NCBI GenBank assembly: GCA_009363875.1
Contig: CM018689.1
Coordinates: 57,227,741-57,291,740 of the forward strand
Origin: Mikania micrantha
Lineage: Eukaryota > Streptophyta > Magnoliopsida > Asterales > Asteraceae
Direction of reading: 5' to 3'
DNA length: 64,000 nt
Shown: positions 24,815-37,560 of the stretch, in pieces
Numbering within the stretch: position 1 is the stretch's first letter
How the letters are laid out: each line of letters begins with the position of its first letter
Translations under genes and position numbers: made by a program
Notes under the pieces: model-generated
What the model saw: only the letters and a program-made list of their open reading frames with translations
Database searches by the model: none
What the model was told of the DNA's origin: nothing

Positions 24815-25063
24815 ATGTATCAAAGAATTTATAATCTAGTGGTAGCATCTAAACTTCTCTTATGGGATGTATTGGTTTGTATTTGTTTGTAGTCTAAATT
24901 GTTCTATTTTGACCCAGAGATTTTCCTAATTGTGGGTTTCTCCTAGGCAGGTGGCCAGGTGAATCAGGTCATCACACTTTTTTGTTTGGATGAAATGGTG
25001 ATATATTTGTTAGGAACTTAGGATGGTCTCCGATGACCTGGCGTTTGTTGTTAAAAAAAAAGA
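24815..25063 (+). mobile_element. SINE with A-rich tail
   Basis: ATCTAGTGGTAGCATC resembles an A box. The body carries GATGGTCTCCGATGACCTGG, and the element ends in a run of 9-10 A near 25053. A body of the same style with an A tail is at 63375-63612. Confidence 0.4.
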
Positions 25064-28000
25064 TAATGATGACGTGTGAATACTAATACTCTTAATCATA
25101 TTCTTTACACCATCTAAACAAAATTTACAGGTGGGGTCACTTTTAAATAAAACATTCCAAATTCAAAAATCAAAATAAACTAATTGATCTAGTTAATGTT
25201 AATATGTTATCAAAGATCTGGTCAACATCCTCAAACTGATATATTTTATTTAGTAACGTGTAAACGATATCAATATTCATTTTCTTCTATATAACTTTAT
25301 TGTTAATTAATATATAATTTCTATTAATTTTATTAAAATAAAGAATTCTTCACGTTAAAATTTTAATGTGGTAAATTAATAAAATAGATAAAAATAAGAT
25401 GGTAGTATTCTAGAAAACAATAATAAAATTTAAAGATGCATCATTTTAACAAGAACCAAGTCTAAAATCAAAATCACGTTTATTTCCCCAAAAACACATT
25501 TCTTTCCTTCCTAAGTGAAAAATTAAGTAACAAAAAAAAAAAAACTAAACAAAGGGTATTGCACCAATTTAATCCCTTCATTAAGGAAATCTATCAATTA
25601 TCTCATTTTTTGTTTTTAGTATGTTACGGATCGAAACCATTACAAGATATGAAACATGTCTCACATCAGTTGTATCTCTTACCCATTGAACTAGTTTTTT
25701 GGGTTGAAATCTCATGTTTGGTTACCAAAAAATTAAAACAAAGATTTGAGAATACCGAAAATTTTCACACTGAGTAGCTTGAAGCTTTGAGTAATTGTTT
25801 GCTAACTCATTTGAGAACCATAAAAGTTAAAAGATCCTGGATAACCGTCAACTCCCCTACATAAAACACATGAAATTCCTCTTCCTTTTTTTTATATTTT
25901 TTACATGATATCACTTTGATCAAAGCTCAATAAATTATTTGATTTGCTAAAACATGGTGTGCATGACTAACCTATTGAATCATCCTAAGCCCAGAATCTC
26001 ATGATTATAAATTAATCAAAACGTCAAATTAATGGACCCAATAATGTGTTTTTGACTAATATTATCAATATCTTGACAAACTAGTCATCACATGGTATGA
26101 TTTTGGCTTGTGACATGTAAGACCGATACTCTCGGAGTCTCGGGTCGGTCCATTTTGTTGTCAATCAATCGGTGGTCCCATCACAATAGTGATACAGGCG
26201 TACAAGGGAGAACAAAAAGAATCAAGAAAATCCAATTAAATAGAAATTGTTAAAAAAAAAAAAAAAGCCCTTGAACTATTAATATCTTATAGTTTCAGTC
26301 CATTAACTTTTTATAAGAACCAACTGTCATAGTATCAATGTTTTCAGAATCAGACCGAACGTTAAACTGTATGCTTTACTGCGACTGGTCGGACCGAATT
26401 TAAAATTGGGTAATATAATAAACATATAAAAAATTTATATACTTATAAACATATTTAAACAAACATAATCATGTAAAAAAATACATGGTTTTGTTTTAAA
26501 GTTTTAAATTTTGGATTTTAGTTATAAAAAAACTAAATCCGATCCAACGAGTGAACCAACTGGTTTTTGAGAGGGTTGTTCACATGCTATATTGGGCCGA
26601 CCACCCCACCAGTTCTTGGTTTGAAACTTTTCAACTTTGAACCTAAACCATCTACTCTTCTTTAATTACATTAAATAAATTAAAAAACTGGTACGCTAAT
26701 TAATATTAATTCAAATTGCAACAATTAATTGTTTACCAAAACATTGATGATCACTTGCACGCTATTAATTGGTCTCATATGAATAAATTAGTTGTTTGTT
26801 TTATTTTTGTTTATTCATTTGTCAGCGTCAATCTAAGCATGCTACAAACATATTACTTCATTTTCTAGAAACCAAATTAGATATGTTCAACAAACTCATT
26901 TAGTCATTCATACAGCAACTCCTTTTATTTTTATTTCCCGGCCCCTAGAATTTCTCTCTATATCTCATTCAATGTTTGAATCTGAAAGCCCTTTTATATT
27001 TAAATTTATTTTAAGGTGTATTATTAAAAATAGTTCTTATTGCACAACAAAACGATATTAAAAGTTATAAGTTACACGTAAGCCTAGCAAAATCGGTGGG
27101 TCGGTTCTTGTTGGGTAACAGGTCAAGTTGTGTTTTAAACAAAATCAGTTGGATCAAAATGCATTATTTTTTTTTCAAAAACATCAATATAGTTCAAGTC
27201 AATATAATGTTGTAATTAAACAAATATTCTATTAGGATAATTTTTAGTTATTTTTTCATCAATATGTTATTGAGCATCAAAATTAAAATCAAATGGCCTA
27301 AAATTTTTCAGGTAAATTGACTTTTTAGTTGTAACAGATTCTGATTTGTGTAAAAGTTCTTGTTTTAATTTTTGTAATTAATGTACACATTTTCTTTGTG
27401 CTTTATACCTTTGTAACTTTCTTCTTGATAATCCATACTTTTTGTGTCTCAAATTGATGATAATTTTTATTTAAGGTCGAAAGATGCCTCCATTTTTATC
27501 CCGCTTTGAATCATCAAAAAGTTTGACATGACCAGTGACGAAGCTTGACCATAATCTCAGGGGGGGCGAACTAATTCCCCCCCCCCCCCCCCGTCTGAAT
27601 AAACCTTCGCCCATGGACATGACACATGACCCTGACTCGAAGCAATCAAACTCTGTTCTTATGTTGGTCCGTACTATATAATTATCGGGACAAATTAAGA
27701 TATTAAGTGAAATATGGAAACTAATGCCACTTAACTACACATTTAAGCATTTTTGTTTTTCAGAAACAATCTAATCCTCCTACATTACTTATTTTTATTA
27801 CATTACTTAAACCCTCAACTTCATAAAGAAAGATATCACTATGTATACACTTGAACACAATTTATTAGTTTATGATACAAACTACTTGACACAAAGTCCT
27901 TGTTTTTAAACTTAATTCAAATTATCTTTGTTTTGAAAAAGTTTATATGCACTACACATCATTGTGCATCAGTTTGTTATGATGATTTTTTCAAACAGCG

Positions 28001-28400
28001 GTTATGATACATAAATTTATTATAAAAATCCACTTCAATACGCACGCAAACTTGTAGACATTTCAATGTTTCGTCATCATTTAAAAAACTGTAACAATTA
28101 AACTATCTTTCATCCTTTTATTTTTTTTTACAAAAAATATTGAATAACTTCCATGTAGGCTTGTTTGGCATATTTGTTTTTCGTTTTGTTGGATAACTCT
28201 TATATTTTGTTACATAACCATCTTATTATGTTATTATAATCCAGACAATATGTACATGTGTTTATGCACTTTCATAGTTCACTTCTTAAAATTGCTTACA
28301 CTTTTATAAAAAGAGAAATGTGCAATAACTAATTTATGACTCAAGCTTGAGGTGCATATGGCTAGTATACAAAAAAAGCACCCAAAGCATTAATTATAAC
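25064..28400. other. Gene-free stretch with weak repeat remnants
   Basis: No convincing exon was found on either strand. A possible hAT-type MITE lies at about 26333-26640 (CAATGTTTTCAGAATC near one end, an inverted AAAGTTTCAAACCAAG near the other; no clear duplication). About 27075-27330 resembles one arm of the MITE at 28401. A run of about 16 C is at 27577-27592. Confidence 0.4.
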
Positions 28401-28743
28401 TATGCCTGGCAAAATGAGCGTGTTGGGTAATGGGTCAGAACGGATTCGGGTGAAGATGGGTGTCAGAACGAGTTTTAAGCAAAATATGTTCGGGTCTAAA
28501 TAGATTGTTCTTAAAAAACATCAAACCATTCATATATATATATAATTAATTAATCTTTTTTAAATCTTTGAATCCATTGCATTTACATAGTTTTTTAGTT
28601 ACCCATCTTGACCCGCATTATGTTTAAGTGCTACCCATCTCAACCCGTTCAATATTATGATGCTACCCATTTCAATCTATTATACTACAATTGTAAACCT
28701 AAACCAATCCATTTTGCTTGATATGAGTAAAAATTGCCACCTC
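28401..28743. mobile_element. MITE with 10-bp target duplication
   Basis: The flanks TAATTATAAC at 28391-28400 and 28744-28753 are identical. The termini are inverted (TGCCTGGCAAAATG; CATTTTGC...TTGCCACCTC). The 9-10-bp duplication points to a Mutator-like family. It lies about 130 bp past the stop of the ACD11-like gene. Confidence 0.7.
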
Positions 28744-28870
28744 TAATTATAACCAAGAAATGATTTCATGAGTTCTTGATGAAAAAATAAATAAATAAAT
28801 AAAAGTTCATATGAAAGACATTCTAGATTAAGTGCATAATCTAATCCAACCACGGTTGGATCCTACAAAC

Positions 28871-31423
28871 TCACCAATCCAATGTAATACCTCTAGAAAT
28901 GTAAAGATTATCAATGATTTTTATGATATCATGTGAAGCTTTTATGTACCTTCTCATTTCTTTATCTGCTGATTTATCTGTTAAATAAAATATGAGATTT
29001 AAAAATAACCAAATTATCTTAATAATTAACTGTTAACTCACCAGTTTCGTTTAGATTCGATAGAAGTTGTTCCCTTGAAGGAAGAGTGCACATTCCGGCA
29101 GAAGCTGCAGTCCTCACTGCCCATGTGTGATATGGTGCACAAACTTGCTGATATGCTGTTGTAGCTGCGGTTTTAAGCGAAAGGTTCCTAAATGTCACAA
29201 AAATACCATTAGTATAACAAAATTAAATAATAAATACTATTAATCATTTGATTAGCGAAATGGGAATACGACTTACTCGGGTGATAGGAAATTCTTAAAT
29301 AATTCGCGTATGAGATCTAGACCTTGTCTGACTCTACGAAGATTACGAGTATGGCTTCCTGGTGATTTTACTGTCTTGTTTTTCAAGTCGAAGTCAACCA
29401 CACTACTTAAAGTGTCAAAATTCTTTGAGGCCTCAAGAAGATCACGTAGCTGAAAACCATTAATCATAAAACAAAATTTGAGACTATAACAACAAGCTAA
29501 GTCATAAAAGTTGGGAAATTGATTAATAATTATAGAAATACAGTCATAACATCTTTCCTTACACGTTCAATTTAGAGCCAGTTATAACAGAGAAAAACAT
29601 AAACACTTGCACATAATGCTATGAAGATAACCACCTTATGTGTCACATCGTAGACCAAAGGGCATTTGTCCTAATGATACTATGGTGTGTTAAGGTGTTC
29701 CTCCCCAAAATAGGTTGAGGATTCTAGTCCTATAGTGGATAAAGGTGGAAAAATTTGCTGTTAAAAAAAATGTATCATAGTGTAGGCAATAGGTCATAGT
29801 AGTCAAAGGTGCACGCTAACCACAGTAAAATCATCTTATGTTCATCTAGGCGAAGAAAATATGGTCAAAATTTGCAAAAAAAAAAAAAAATATGCCTAAG
29901 CTAGTCACATCAAGCTAAGAAAGAGTCTAAACTGTAAGACTAAATATTACAATATGGCACTCATGATTATTTAATTAAATATGATCAATTACCTAAATAC
30001 CCCTAACATATAGATAATTATTTGATGGACGTAATTATCCTTATTTATCCTAATTAGGGTTTCCCCTTGGGTGTATATAAAAAAGATATTAAGGCTCCTA
30101 ATTAAAGGTTACTTATTTTTACACACAACATCATACACGAATCCCTAATCTCTCTGGATTCGTGAACCTCATAACCGAGCCTCTCTTCTCATCTCCATCC
30201 TCACCCATACACCCTAAACGGGAACCCGAGCGGATCGTCATCTCAAGCATCATGTCTGGAATCAACAACGCATTCACTGGATTCACAGGTTTCATCTAAT
30301 CTCTATTTCATTGTTATTTTCGTGTTCATGTTTACATCTAAACCAAAGGAATCGATCCAACATAAACTAGTTGAAAATACCTAAACTAGACTAAGAAAAA
30401 CAAAAAGCCTAAAACATATTTAAAGCAAATAAAAATGGATATCCTGTAATACATGAGTGTCGCTTGTCTCGAATGCACGCTTTTTAAGCACCTTACGACA
30501 TGCTCATCCATTGTGTCTCGAGCCCTTTACATCAAACTAAGACATAAAAATTAAAAAATTGATTGACAATTGAGATGTACAGTCATGACATATTGATATC
30601 TACCCTGGCACATTTCACATAAAACCAATTATAAGCAGAGAACAATATAAACATTTGCAAATAGCTATGAAGATTAACTGCCTAGTGTAGCCTTAGTAGT
30701 CAGAGTTGTGCACCTAGTTCAACAAAACCACCCTTGTGTCCATCCAGGAAAAAAAATCTGGCCAAAAGTTGCTAAAAACCTGGAAAAAACTATCTTAAAA
30801 GTTTAAAAAAGCCCAAAAAATGGTCTAAACATGTCTAAAATAATCTAAACTAGACTAAACCAACCTAAAACATGTCTAGAACTGTTAAAAATAGATAGCC
30901 TGTGACACATGTGCCCGTTTAAGAGCCTTGCGACGAACTCATCCTTTGCGGTTTAAGTTTGTTTCGAGGCGTTAACTACCATGCAATAGCTGCAGTTCCT
31001 ATGGTTTTTTACTTAAAATAAGTTATATTATGAATTTATGATCCATCCTAAAAGTTGCTTAGGATAGACACCAAGAAATATCCAAATAACTTGCATCAAT
31101 CATCTACTTATTTATATAACAGAATTGGGGATAATGCTAAACCTTCAGAAAAATCAAGAAATTAAAAAAACTATAAATAAATTAAAAAAAACAACCTTAG
31201 CAGTGTATTCCATTTCTGCAAATTTGAAAGCCATGCCTAGACATCCAAAAAGTACAGACACCAAAGAACACGCCTCGCAAAACGACTTCAAATGCAAATC
31301 AACAACAACCACGTGATCGTTACCCGATTTAACCAAATCTGAAATCTCCTCAAACGCCTGTGCGATTGATGAAAGAGGGGTTTGTGATCTGGCAGCTTTG
31401 TATCCATCGTCCTCGTTATTCAT
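28871..31423 (-). CDS. ACD11: ACD11-like glycolipid (ceramide-1-phosphate) transfer protein
   Basis: Exons are 31423-31196, 29449-29277, 29187-29042 and 28977-28871, with GT-AG borders; joined they give 217 residues (Arabidopsis ACD11 is about 206). The GLTP fold covers nearly the whole chain. Visible family features are ACSLVSVLFGCLGMAFKFAE (51-70), Asp79, GSHTRNLRRVRQG with Arg111 and Arg115 at the phosphate-binding positions, APYHTWAVR with His154, and the C-terminal LDW end. ACD11 moves ceramide-1-phosphate and phytoceramide-1-phosphate between membranes in the cytosol, and its loss triggers salicylate-dependent cell death. The start is the first ATG in frame; ORF further upstream lacks one. 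Intron 1 (1.75 kb) carries a SINE, a copia solo LTR and a duplication. The first donor is AAG/GTTGTT, a weak match. The gene looks intact. Confidence 0.85.
29680..29772 (+). mobile_element. SINE fragment in intron 1
   Basis: TTAAGGTGTTCCTCCCC...GAGGATTCTAGTCC...TTGCTGTTAAAAAAAA ends in an A run like the other SINEs. It is absent from the second copy of the intron duplication, which shows it is an insertion. Confidence 0.45.
29933..30362 (+). mobile_element. Solo LTR, copia type, 430 bp
   Basis: It starts TGTAAGACT and ends GATCCAACA, flanked by TAAAC at 29928-29932 and 30363-30367. A TATA box (GTATATAAAAAA, about 30073) is followed by a pyrimidine-rich leader (CATCTCCATCCTCACCC). It lies inside intron 1, opposite to the direction of transcription of the gene. 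Confidence 0.75.
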
Positions 31424-33099
31424 CTTCTTCTTCCCAACGCTTGAAGATTCAACAAAAACAATGAGCACACGCTTCTCCCGATCATCTAAAACCTAAAATA
31501 TACCAAATCAAATCCCATAAAATTGAAAAAATAAACGGAATATGAAATTATGGAAACGCATAATTTTGTCGATCAATCTTTGTTAGAGGTGAATATCAAT
31601 CGTGTTGGGTTATGGCATGCCCTTAAACATCGGAGATTTTGTGTGTTTAAGATTGAGAAGTTGATTTCTTTCGCGCCTTCTAGGAATATGCATATTTGTC
31701 AATGGCTGGACCTTGTATTTATTGAGATTAACGATTCTTACCCCTGTTTTATTTTTATTTTTTTTTGGGATTTTAACATGTGTAATACTAAGTTTTTATT
31801 GCATATTTACCCAACTATTAAAATAATTCATATTTTCTTCCAATGAGGCAATGGTTTTTTTATTTGAAAGAGAAAATATGTTATAAAAGGAGAAAATATG
31901 TAATTAATTTTTTTACTTGGTTAAATATGTAATAAATGAGTTAGGAATGAGAAATATATAAATACCACTATTTTTTAATAGAATTTTACAGTGGTAGGGC
32001 AATCGTATATTTATTGAAGAAAAAACCTTGTGTTTGAGAAAATATATAATTTTATAAGCTTATACAAGATATATGTAGTTCCCTCCTGTTAAACATCACG
32101 ATTTGTATACCAAAGAATGTGTTTATAAATTTGTTTTTAAATGTGTTGCTATAAAAGTTGGACTGAATGTGAAAATAAAAACAGTTGAGAAGTGTTACGC
32201 TTATATAACTCAAAGACAATGATAATGGTGTTTAGGTGGTGAATGATGTGTGTTTTAGATTGATCCTTTCATAGCATTCAAGACATTTCTTTCAACACAT
32301 TTTAATGTTTAAACATCCAACACCTTGGTTGTCACTCTTCTATATCTTTGAAGTGTGTTGTTTAGTTTTGTTCTTGTTGGACAAGTTTTAATTTTAGTAA
32401 CCTAGCTTTAACAAACATGAACTGATCGATTCTCGAGTTTGAGCCACTTGAATCAAGGATTAGATCTTTATATTGAAAAACTAAAATTTAGTTAAATTTA
32501 GTTAAGTAGTAAAATTGTTGAAAAACTAAGAGTAACAGGTAAATTGTAAATCAGATATATATGCATGATGAAATTGCTGAAAATTTAAGTCAATCTCGCA
32601 AGATTATATGGTGACTGATACTAAGTGAGCAAAAAGTCAAAAACCATGTAAATCCCAACTTGTATACTAATAATACATTCAAACCCACATGTGAATCATA
32701 ACATGACTTCTTAAAGCAAACACACATACAAATAGTTAAAATAAAAACATAAAAACAACAATCGAATAGTTTAAAGTCAATTAATGGCTTGGCTTAATAA
32801 TAACCAAAACCAAACATATTAGTTAATGACTTAGCTTAACCACAATCGTCAGTCGAAATCGGTTTTGGTTGGTTGATTATGGTTAGAGACAGATATCGGT
32901 TATAGTTATAGTATGTTTACCCCTACTTCATGTAAAGAAAATTTTGTATGATTCTAAATAAGCTAATAAACAAGAAAAACTTCTATTACATCAAAAATCC
33001 AAAGCACAATCAAGGTTACTGACCAACTAATTCTAGTTGATTAATCAACTATTATGTCAAAATCAGAATTTTCTCCAAGAGTAAATTAGGAAAGAAAAT
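31424..33099. other. Upstream region of the ACD11-like gene; no clear gene
   Basis: The proximal part should hold the ACD11-like promoter and 5' UTR; no TATA box stands out. A 98-aa ORF on the plus strand (31550-31846, starts METHNFVDQSLLEVN) diverges from it. I do not recognise the protein and give it little weight. The rest is A+T-rich. Confidence 0.4.
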
Positions 33100-36000
33100 T
33101 CACTTGTTAACTATAATCTGCTTCACAGGAAATTTGTCCTCCGGTTGCTTCTGCCACAAGTAATTAGCAGTTTCTAACCATCCCGGTGCAACTAAAAACT
33201 TCTTTCGTTTAACTGCCCAACGAGATTTCTCAGTTCCAACATCAGTTGAAATGACATGAGTCACCGACGAGTCAACTTCTTTTACACACGTGGCACCCAA
33301 TTGCTCGGCCATTTTCCACAATTGATGATTTTCTGCCTTAAACTTTGTAGGGAAGACACGACTGAACACAATTTTACACCCCTTTAATATTTCACCGCGA
33401 ACGGCCATTAACACCTGCAGCAATAAGAGTAAGACCCTGTTTTTAATTTTTGGATAAATAATCAGTTTTTAGTGTTTGGTAAAAAAATTCTATCTTTTCA
33501 CTGTTTCATTGTTTTGAGGCTATTTGATTAGTTCCATACATGTTGCAACATAACTACTCATAGACTGTTAGTTTCTTGGTGAATTGATCTATTGGTTTCT
33601 TACACAATCAGAATTTGACAAACAAACAAGCGTACCCAGTATATTCCCACTTTTCAGTAGGGTCTGGGAGGGAAGGATAGACGCAAGCCTTACCCCTATC
33701 CCAGTTGGGATAGAGAGGCTGCTCCGAAGAAGTCCCTAGCTCAAAGTTATCGTTTGAAGTTGACCATCCCGACATTTTTAACGTTATTTTCACAAAACAA
33801 GTAAAATAACGTTTAAATTCGTGCAAATTTACTTTGGCCTCTTGAGGGCCAGCACATATATACATTATATGTGTGCACCGTAAATGAGGCGTTCATAATT
33901 TGACAAACACTTGGGCAAATAATTATCTTATTATTACATTCTTAAACAACAAAATCCAAACACTGTCGTACCTGCCTTACGTCTCGGCCTGCAAAATTAT
34001 CTCCTAGTTCCTATAATGCAAGTAAAAAATCAATAACCCAAGCTCTTAATGTATTTTATAGATTGTAAAAAGAATAAGAATAAATGGATTGCTAGAACAT
34101 ACTGAATCAAAGAACAAATTGTGGATTCTTTTGAGCACTTGTAGAACGTTTGCAAGAGCTCCATCAGTTTCACTTTCATCTGATTTCAATTCAGAAAGTG
34201 ATTTACATTTATAACGGAATTGTTTACAACTTGAAGCAAAAAAATGATATCTTTCCATTAGAATGAGATTCGGCTTGTGCTTCACCCACACCTAGCATTG
34301 CAAGTAAAATCATCACCTTTTATTGTATAAAATACAAAAAGTAGTAATTTCAACACTGTGTGCTTGCAAATGGGTCTATTTAAGTTATGCTTTATCTCAA
34401 ACAGATCCAGTCAAAAATTTTGTTGACAGGGAATGGGTTGTTAAACGTTGAGTGCCACCTAAAGTGTATTTTTAATGCATATAACATCCGAAATCATTTT
34501 TATTCAAATACTGAAATATATAAATGTAAAAAAAAATTTTAAACATGAGTAACAAGTTAAATACAATGTTGTAAAAATCGCTAGGCGCTAGTCAGTCGGT
34601 GAGGTAGGGACTAGCGATTAATCGGGATTAATTGGATTGGAATTTTATATGTATTTTTTCAAAATTATATACATATATACAAAATTCTATACAAAATTTT
34701 CAAAAATTTAAAGATTTTAACCATTTAATTGATAATTTATATGCTAATTAATATCTATTTTATTTATTTTTATCTTTTAAAAACCCATTTGTTCAAATCC
34801 AGTCCATATTTTTAAATTCAGTCCATATGTTCAGTCCATATGCTTAAATTCAGTCCATTTGTTAAAACCCAATAACAAAGAAAACCCTAAGAACGACAAC
34901 GCAACGAGGGAATCGGAAGAGTGAAGAGCGAAGTTCAATCGGAAGAGCGATGGGCGATGTTCAATCGGGATTCGGAAGTCGGAACTATCAGTACGTGATT
35001 TACATCGGAAGTCAGAAGAGGGAATCGGAAGAGCGAAGTTCAATCGGAAGTTGAATCTTCATCTTTCGCCTCCTGGTACACGATTTCCATCAACCGGGAC
35101 CGCGAATTTCTTCAATCAGGTTCGCGAATCATCAAAAATCAGACAAATTAGACCTAATTTTGGTTGACCGATTAGTCCGATTATCCCGATTTTGACCGAT
35201 TAGATCCGATTTTGACCGACTTTGACGGCCTAGCGATTTTTGGACCGACTAGCCTAAATATAATCAGTTAATGGCCGACTACCGATTAATCGGCCGCCTG
35301 ATCGCAATTTTTACAACACTGGTTAAATATTTATAAAAATTCTAAAAACTGAAAAAGAAAATGTTTGTGGTTTGACCCAACCCAGCCTATTTGACACATC
35401 TGTTGCTTGTTTGACATGTTGCCCAGCCCAACCATCTTTCCACTTAAAAAAGAATAACAAGCTTACTTCTTCAGTGTCATCAAGAATTAGAACAGCGCGT
35501 TCTTGTTCAAGGACCACATCAAGGCCTTTTTGATGCCTTTGAGTACAATCATCTTGTGAAAGTACTCTAGAATCAAAATAAATCTTTTGTGGGTCCAGAA
35601 GATTTGCCATTTCCTGGGCATAAAAACGTTCTCCCATGGTATAAATGTACATTTCAAAGAGTTTACTTGCTTCTTTTAAGAATGTGTGAACGAAAGGCCT
35701 TAGTTTAGTCCACATGTGCATGGAGTTCAATTTAAAAAGATTGCCTCTTAATGCATCTGTAAAAAAGAAATATATGATCAGACCATTTGTACAAAGATGA
35801 TACATAAATAAAATAAAAAAATAAATAATAATAAAAGAAAAATGAAAAAAAAAAATAGCAGGTAGAAACTAATAAAAATGTTTGGATTTGTGTCTCTGAA
35901 ACTGATTATTGATTATTGCAAATATCCAGTTCTGGATAATCAGTTATAGACTAACTGTAAACAAACATATTTCTTATTTCCATCTCAAGAAGCAACTTTT

Positions 36001-37048
36001 GATATTAAGATGCATATTTTTGGTTAATATACCTATAATTTATTTAATTATTAAAATTTGTCAAACACTCATTATAAATTTATAACTTCAAGCAACAGAA
36101 GCACATCCAAACATTATATTTAAGCACTTCCTCAATGTTCTAATCCTACCAAAAAACCAATAAAAAGTTGTGAAAATATATATCATAACAAGAGCAGAAA
36201 ATAACTACAGAGAAAATTACCTGGCACTGGGTCACTTTCATTCATCATATAACCTTCTTCTTGAGTTATATCCATAAATCGAGTTGAATTAAGTAAGGTG
36301 TGATCTAAATCAAGAACCAAGCAAAGCTTCTTATGGCTAGATAAATTCTTTGGATCTTTGTCACGCAATCGAACAGTTTCATCATTAGCAAGTCTCAGAT
36401 CCTGCAAAATTAAAATAAGATTATAAGGTTATACAAGTTCAAGAAATATGTAAAAGAAACAGATGTAGCTTCAAAGTTCTTTAAATAACCTTGCGTATAT
36501 ACCCAAAGGTAATACCAGATTCATTATCCCTTTTTTGTCCACATTTTATGCACATTCCTCTTATAACACCAGGATGTGTACAAATATCCACCTTCGTTGA
36601 GACTTCTGAACATAAAAAAAAAAAAAGCAAAAAAAAAAAGAGACCAATGTGATACAATATGCAAAACAAATAGTCCAACATTGTGGATGTACCCCCAATG
36701 CATGAGCAATAGGTGGAAAAAGAAGAAGAAAAATCACCTAAGCTTTTTAAAGTTTTGTGCTGAGGTGCTGTTGAATCATCGACATTGGTGGCACCTTCTA
36801 ACACCTCTAATTTCTGCCTCTTTGTCCTGTGATAGTACCAATTACCAAAAAAGTTAAAAACATAAAAGTTTTCCATGAGAGAAACAAGCTTTTAATACGA
36901 ACCTATTCATATCAGGATGCAACGTCACGTTTGCATATTCTTCAGGTTCAGGAGAGCTATCAGACGTGGATTCCAACTCAGTATCCAGAAAAGCAGCAAA
37001 ATCATCACTGCCGGATGAACTCACCGGTGAGTTATCCCCTAAACTCAT
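33100..37048 (-). CDS. CPL4: RNA polymerase II CTD phosphatase-like 4 (FCP1-type, FCPH plus BRCT)
   Basis: Eight coding exons: 37048-36903, 36826-36738, 36605-36490, 36401-36221, 35756-35467, 34291-34103, 34010-33972 and 33414-33100. All have GT-AG borders and consistent phases, giving 454 residues (Arabidopsis CPL4 is about 440). The N-terminus is acidic and Ser-rich. A Cys pair motif (GMCIKCGQ) precedes the FCPH phosphatase domain, whose DLDHT catalytic signature (Asp148, Asp150) is intact. The last exon is a BRCT domain (about 355-445, with GATCVKEV and APGWLETA). FCP1/CPL4 enzymes remove phosphate from the CTD of the largest Pol II subunit in the nucleus and are normally essential. An acceptor (AAATTACAG) 11 nt before the ATG shows a 5' UTR intron. 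Introns hold a hAT MITE and a SINE. The gene looks complete. Confidence 0.9.
33620..33890 (-). mobile_element. Au-like SINE in the last intron of CPL4
   Basis: On the minus strand it ends with CTTCCCTCCCAGACCCTACT, GGGAATATACTGGGTA and a TTTGTTTG tail, matching the 3' part of the Au SINE family. The 5' part begins TACGGTGCACACATATAATG. A second copy in the opposite orientation lies at 37293-37560. Confidence 0.65.
34564..35321. mobile_element. hAT-type MITE, 758 bp, in CPL4 intron 5
   Basis: Terminal inverted repeats CA(A/G)TGTTGTAAAAAT(C/T)GC and an 8-bp target duplication GTTAAATA (34556-34563, 35322-35329) identify a hAT element. The interior has dispersed TCGGAAG and CCGATTAATCGG words and no transposase. 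The 70-aa ORF inside it is not a gene. Confidence 0.8.
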
Positions 37049-37292
37049 CTATACTGCCACCTGTAATTTCATAAAAAGAAATATCCGACATAAAGGTTCA
37101 TTGTCACAATTGGCATTTAAGTTGAAAAAATAACACTAAGAAAGCCATGTCTGTCTTATGCAAAATGTTGAATAAAAATGATGCTTTACACAGTAATTTT
37201 CCTTACAAAATGGTCACGAGGCTGATTTCACATACCTTTTTTGATGGAACTTCAACTTTTAACTACCATTATGAACTCACAATTTAGGCCAC

Positions 37293-37560
37293 ATTTGCGG
37301 TGCACACATGTAATGTATATATGTGTGGGCCCTCAAGGGCAAAAGTAAAATTGCACTAATTTTAACATTATTTTACTTATTTTGTGAAAATAACATTAAA
37401 AGCGTTGGGTTGATTGACTTCAAACGATAACTTTGAGCGGGACTCATTCGGAGGAGCCTCTCCATCCCAACTGGAATAAGGGTAAGTTTTTTCTTCATCT
37501 TTCCCCCCAATCGGCAAATCCTACTGAAGAATGAATATACCAGGTATGTTTGTTTGTTTA
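37293..37560 (+). mobile_element. Au-like SINE upstream of CPL4 (inverted partner of 33620)
   Basis: GGTGCACACATGTAATG, CTTCAAACGATAACTTTGAG and CCTCTCCATCCCAACTGG match the SINE at 33620-33890 in reverse orientation. The 3' part here is diverged (ATATACCAGGTATG, then TTTGTTTG). Confidence 0.6.

Larger units (their letters stand above)
29490..30990 (-). repeat. Degenerate direct duplication in intron 1 of the ACD11-like gene
   Basis: About 29495-29925 plus 30368-30520 aligns by eye with about 30530-30990. Shared blocks include CAGTCATAACAT/CAGTCATGACAT, GCTATGAAGAT and CTAAACTAGACTAA. Copy 1 is split by the SINE at 29680 and the solo LTR at 29933; copy 2 lacks both. The duplication is therefore older than these insertions. 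Confidence 0.55.

Noticed and set aside
27577..27592. Poly-C runs here and at 1938-1952 as G-quadruplex regulators
   Set aside because: Single homopolymers with no further G tracts; length may be a sequencing artefact.
35323..35460. C-terminal tail of the 160-aa ORF as coding
   Set aside because: It runs past the donor GAA/GTAAGC into intron 5 and the hAT MITE flank.
36481..36876. 131-aa ORF as a separate small gene
   Set aside because: It is CPL4 exons 2 and 3 with read-through of the intron; splice sites and phases join them into CPL4.
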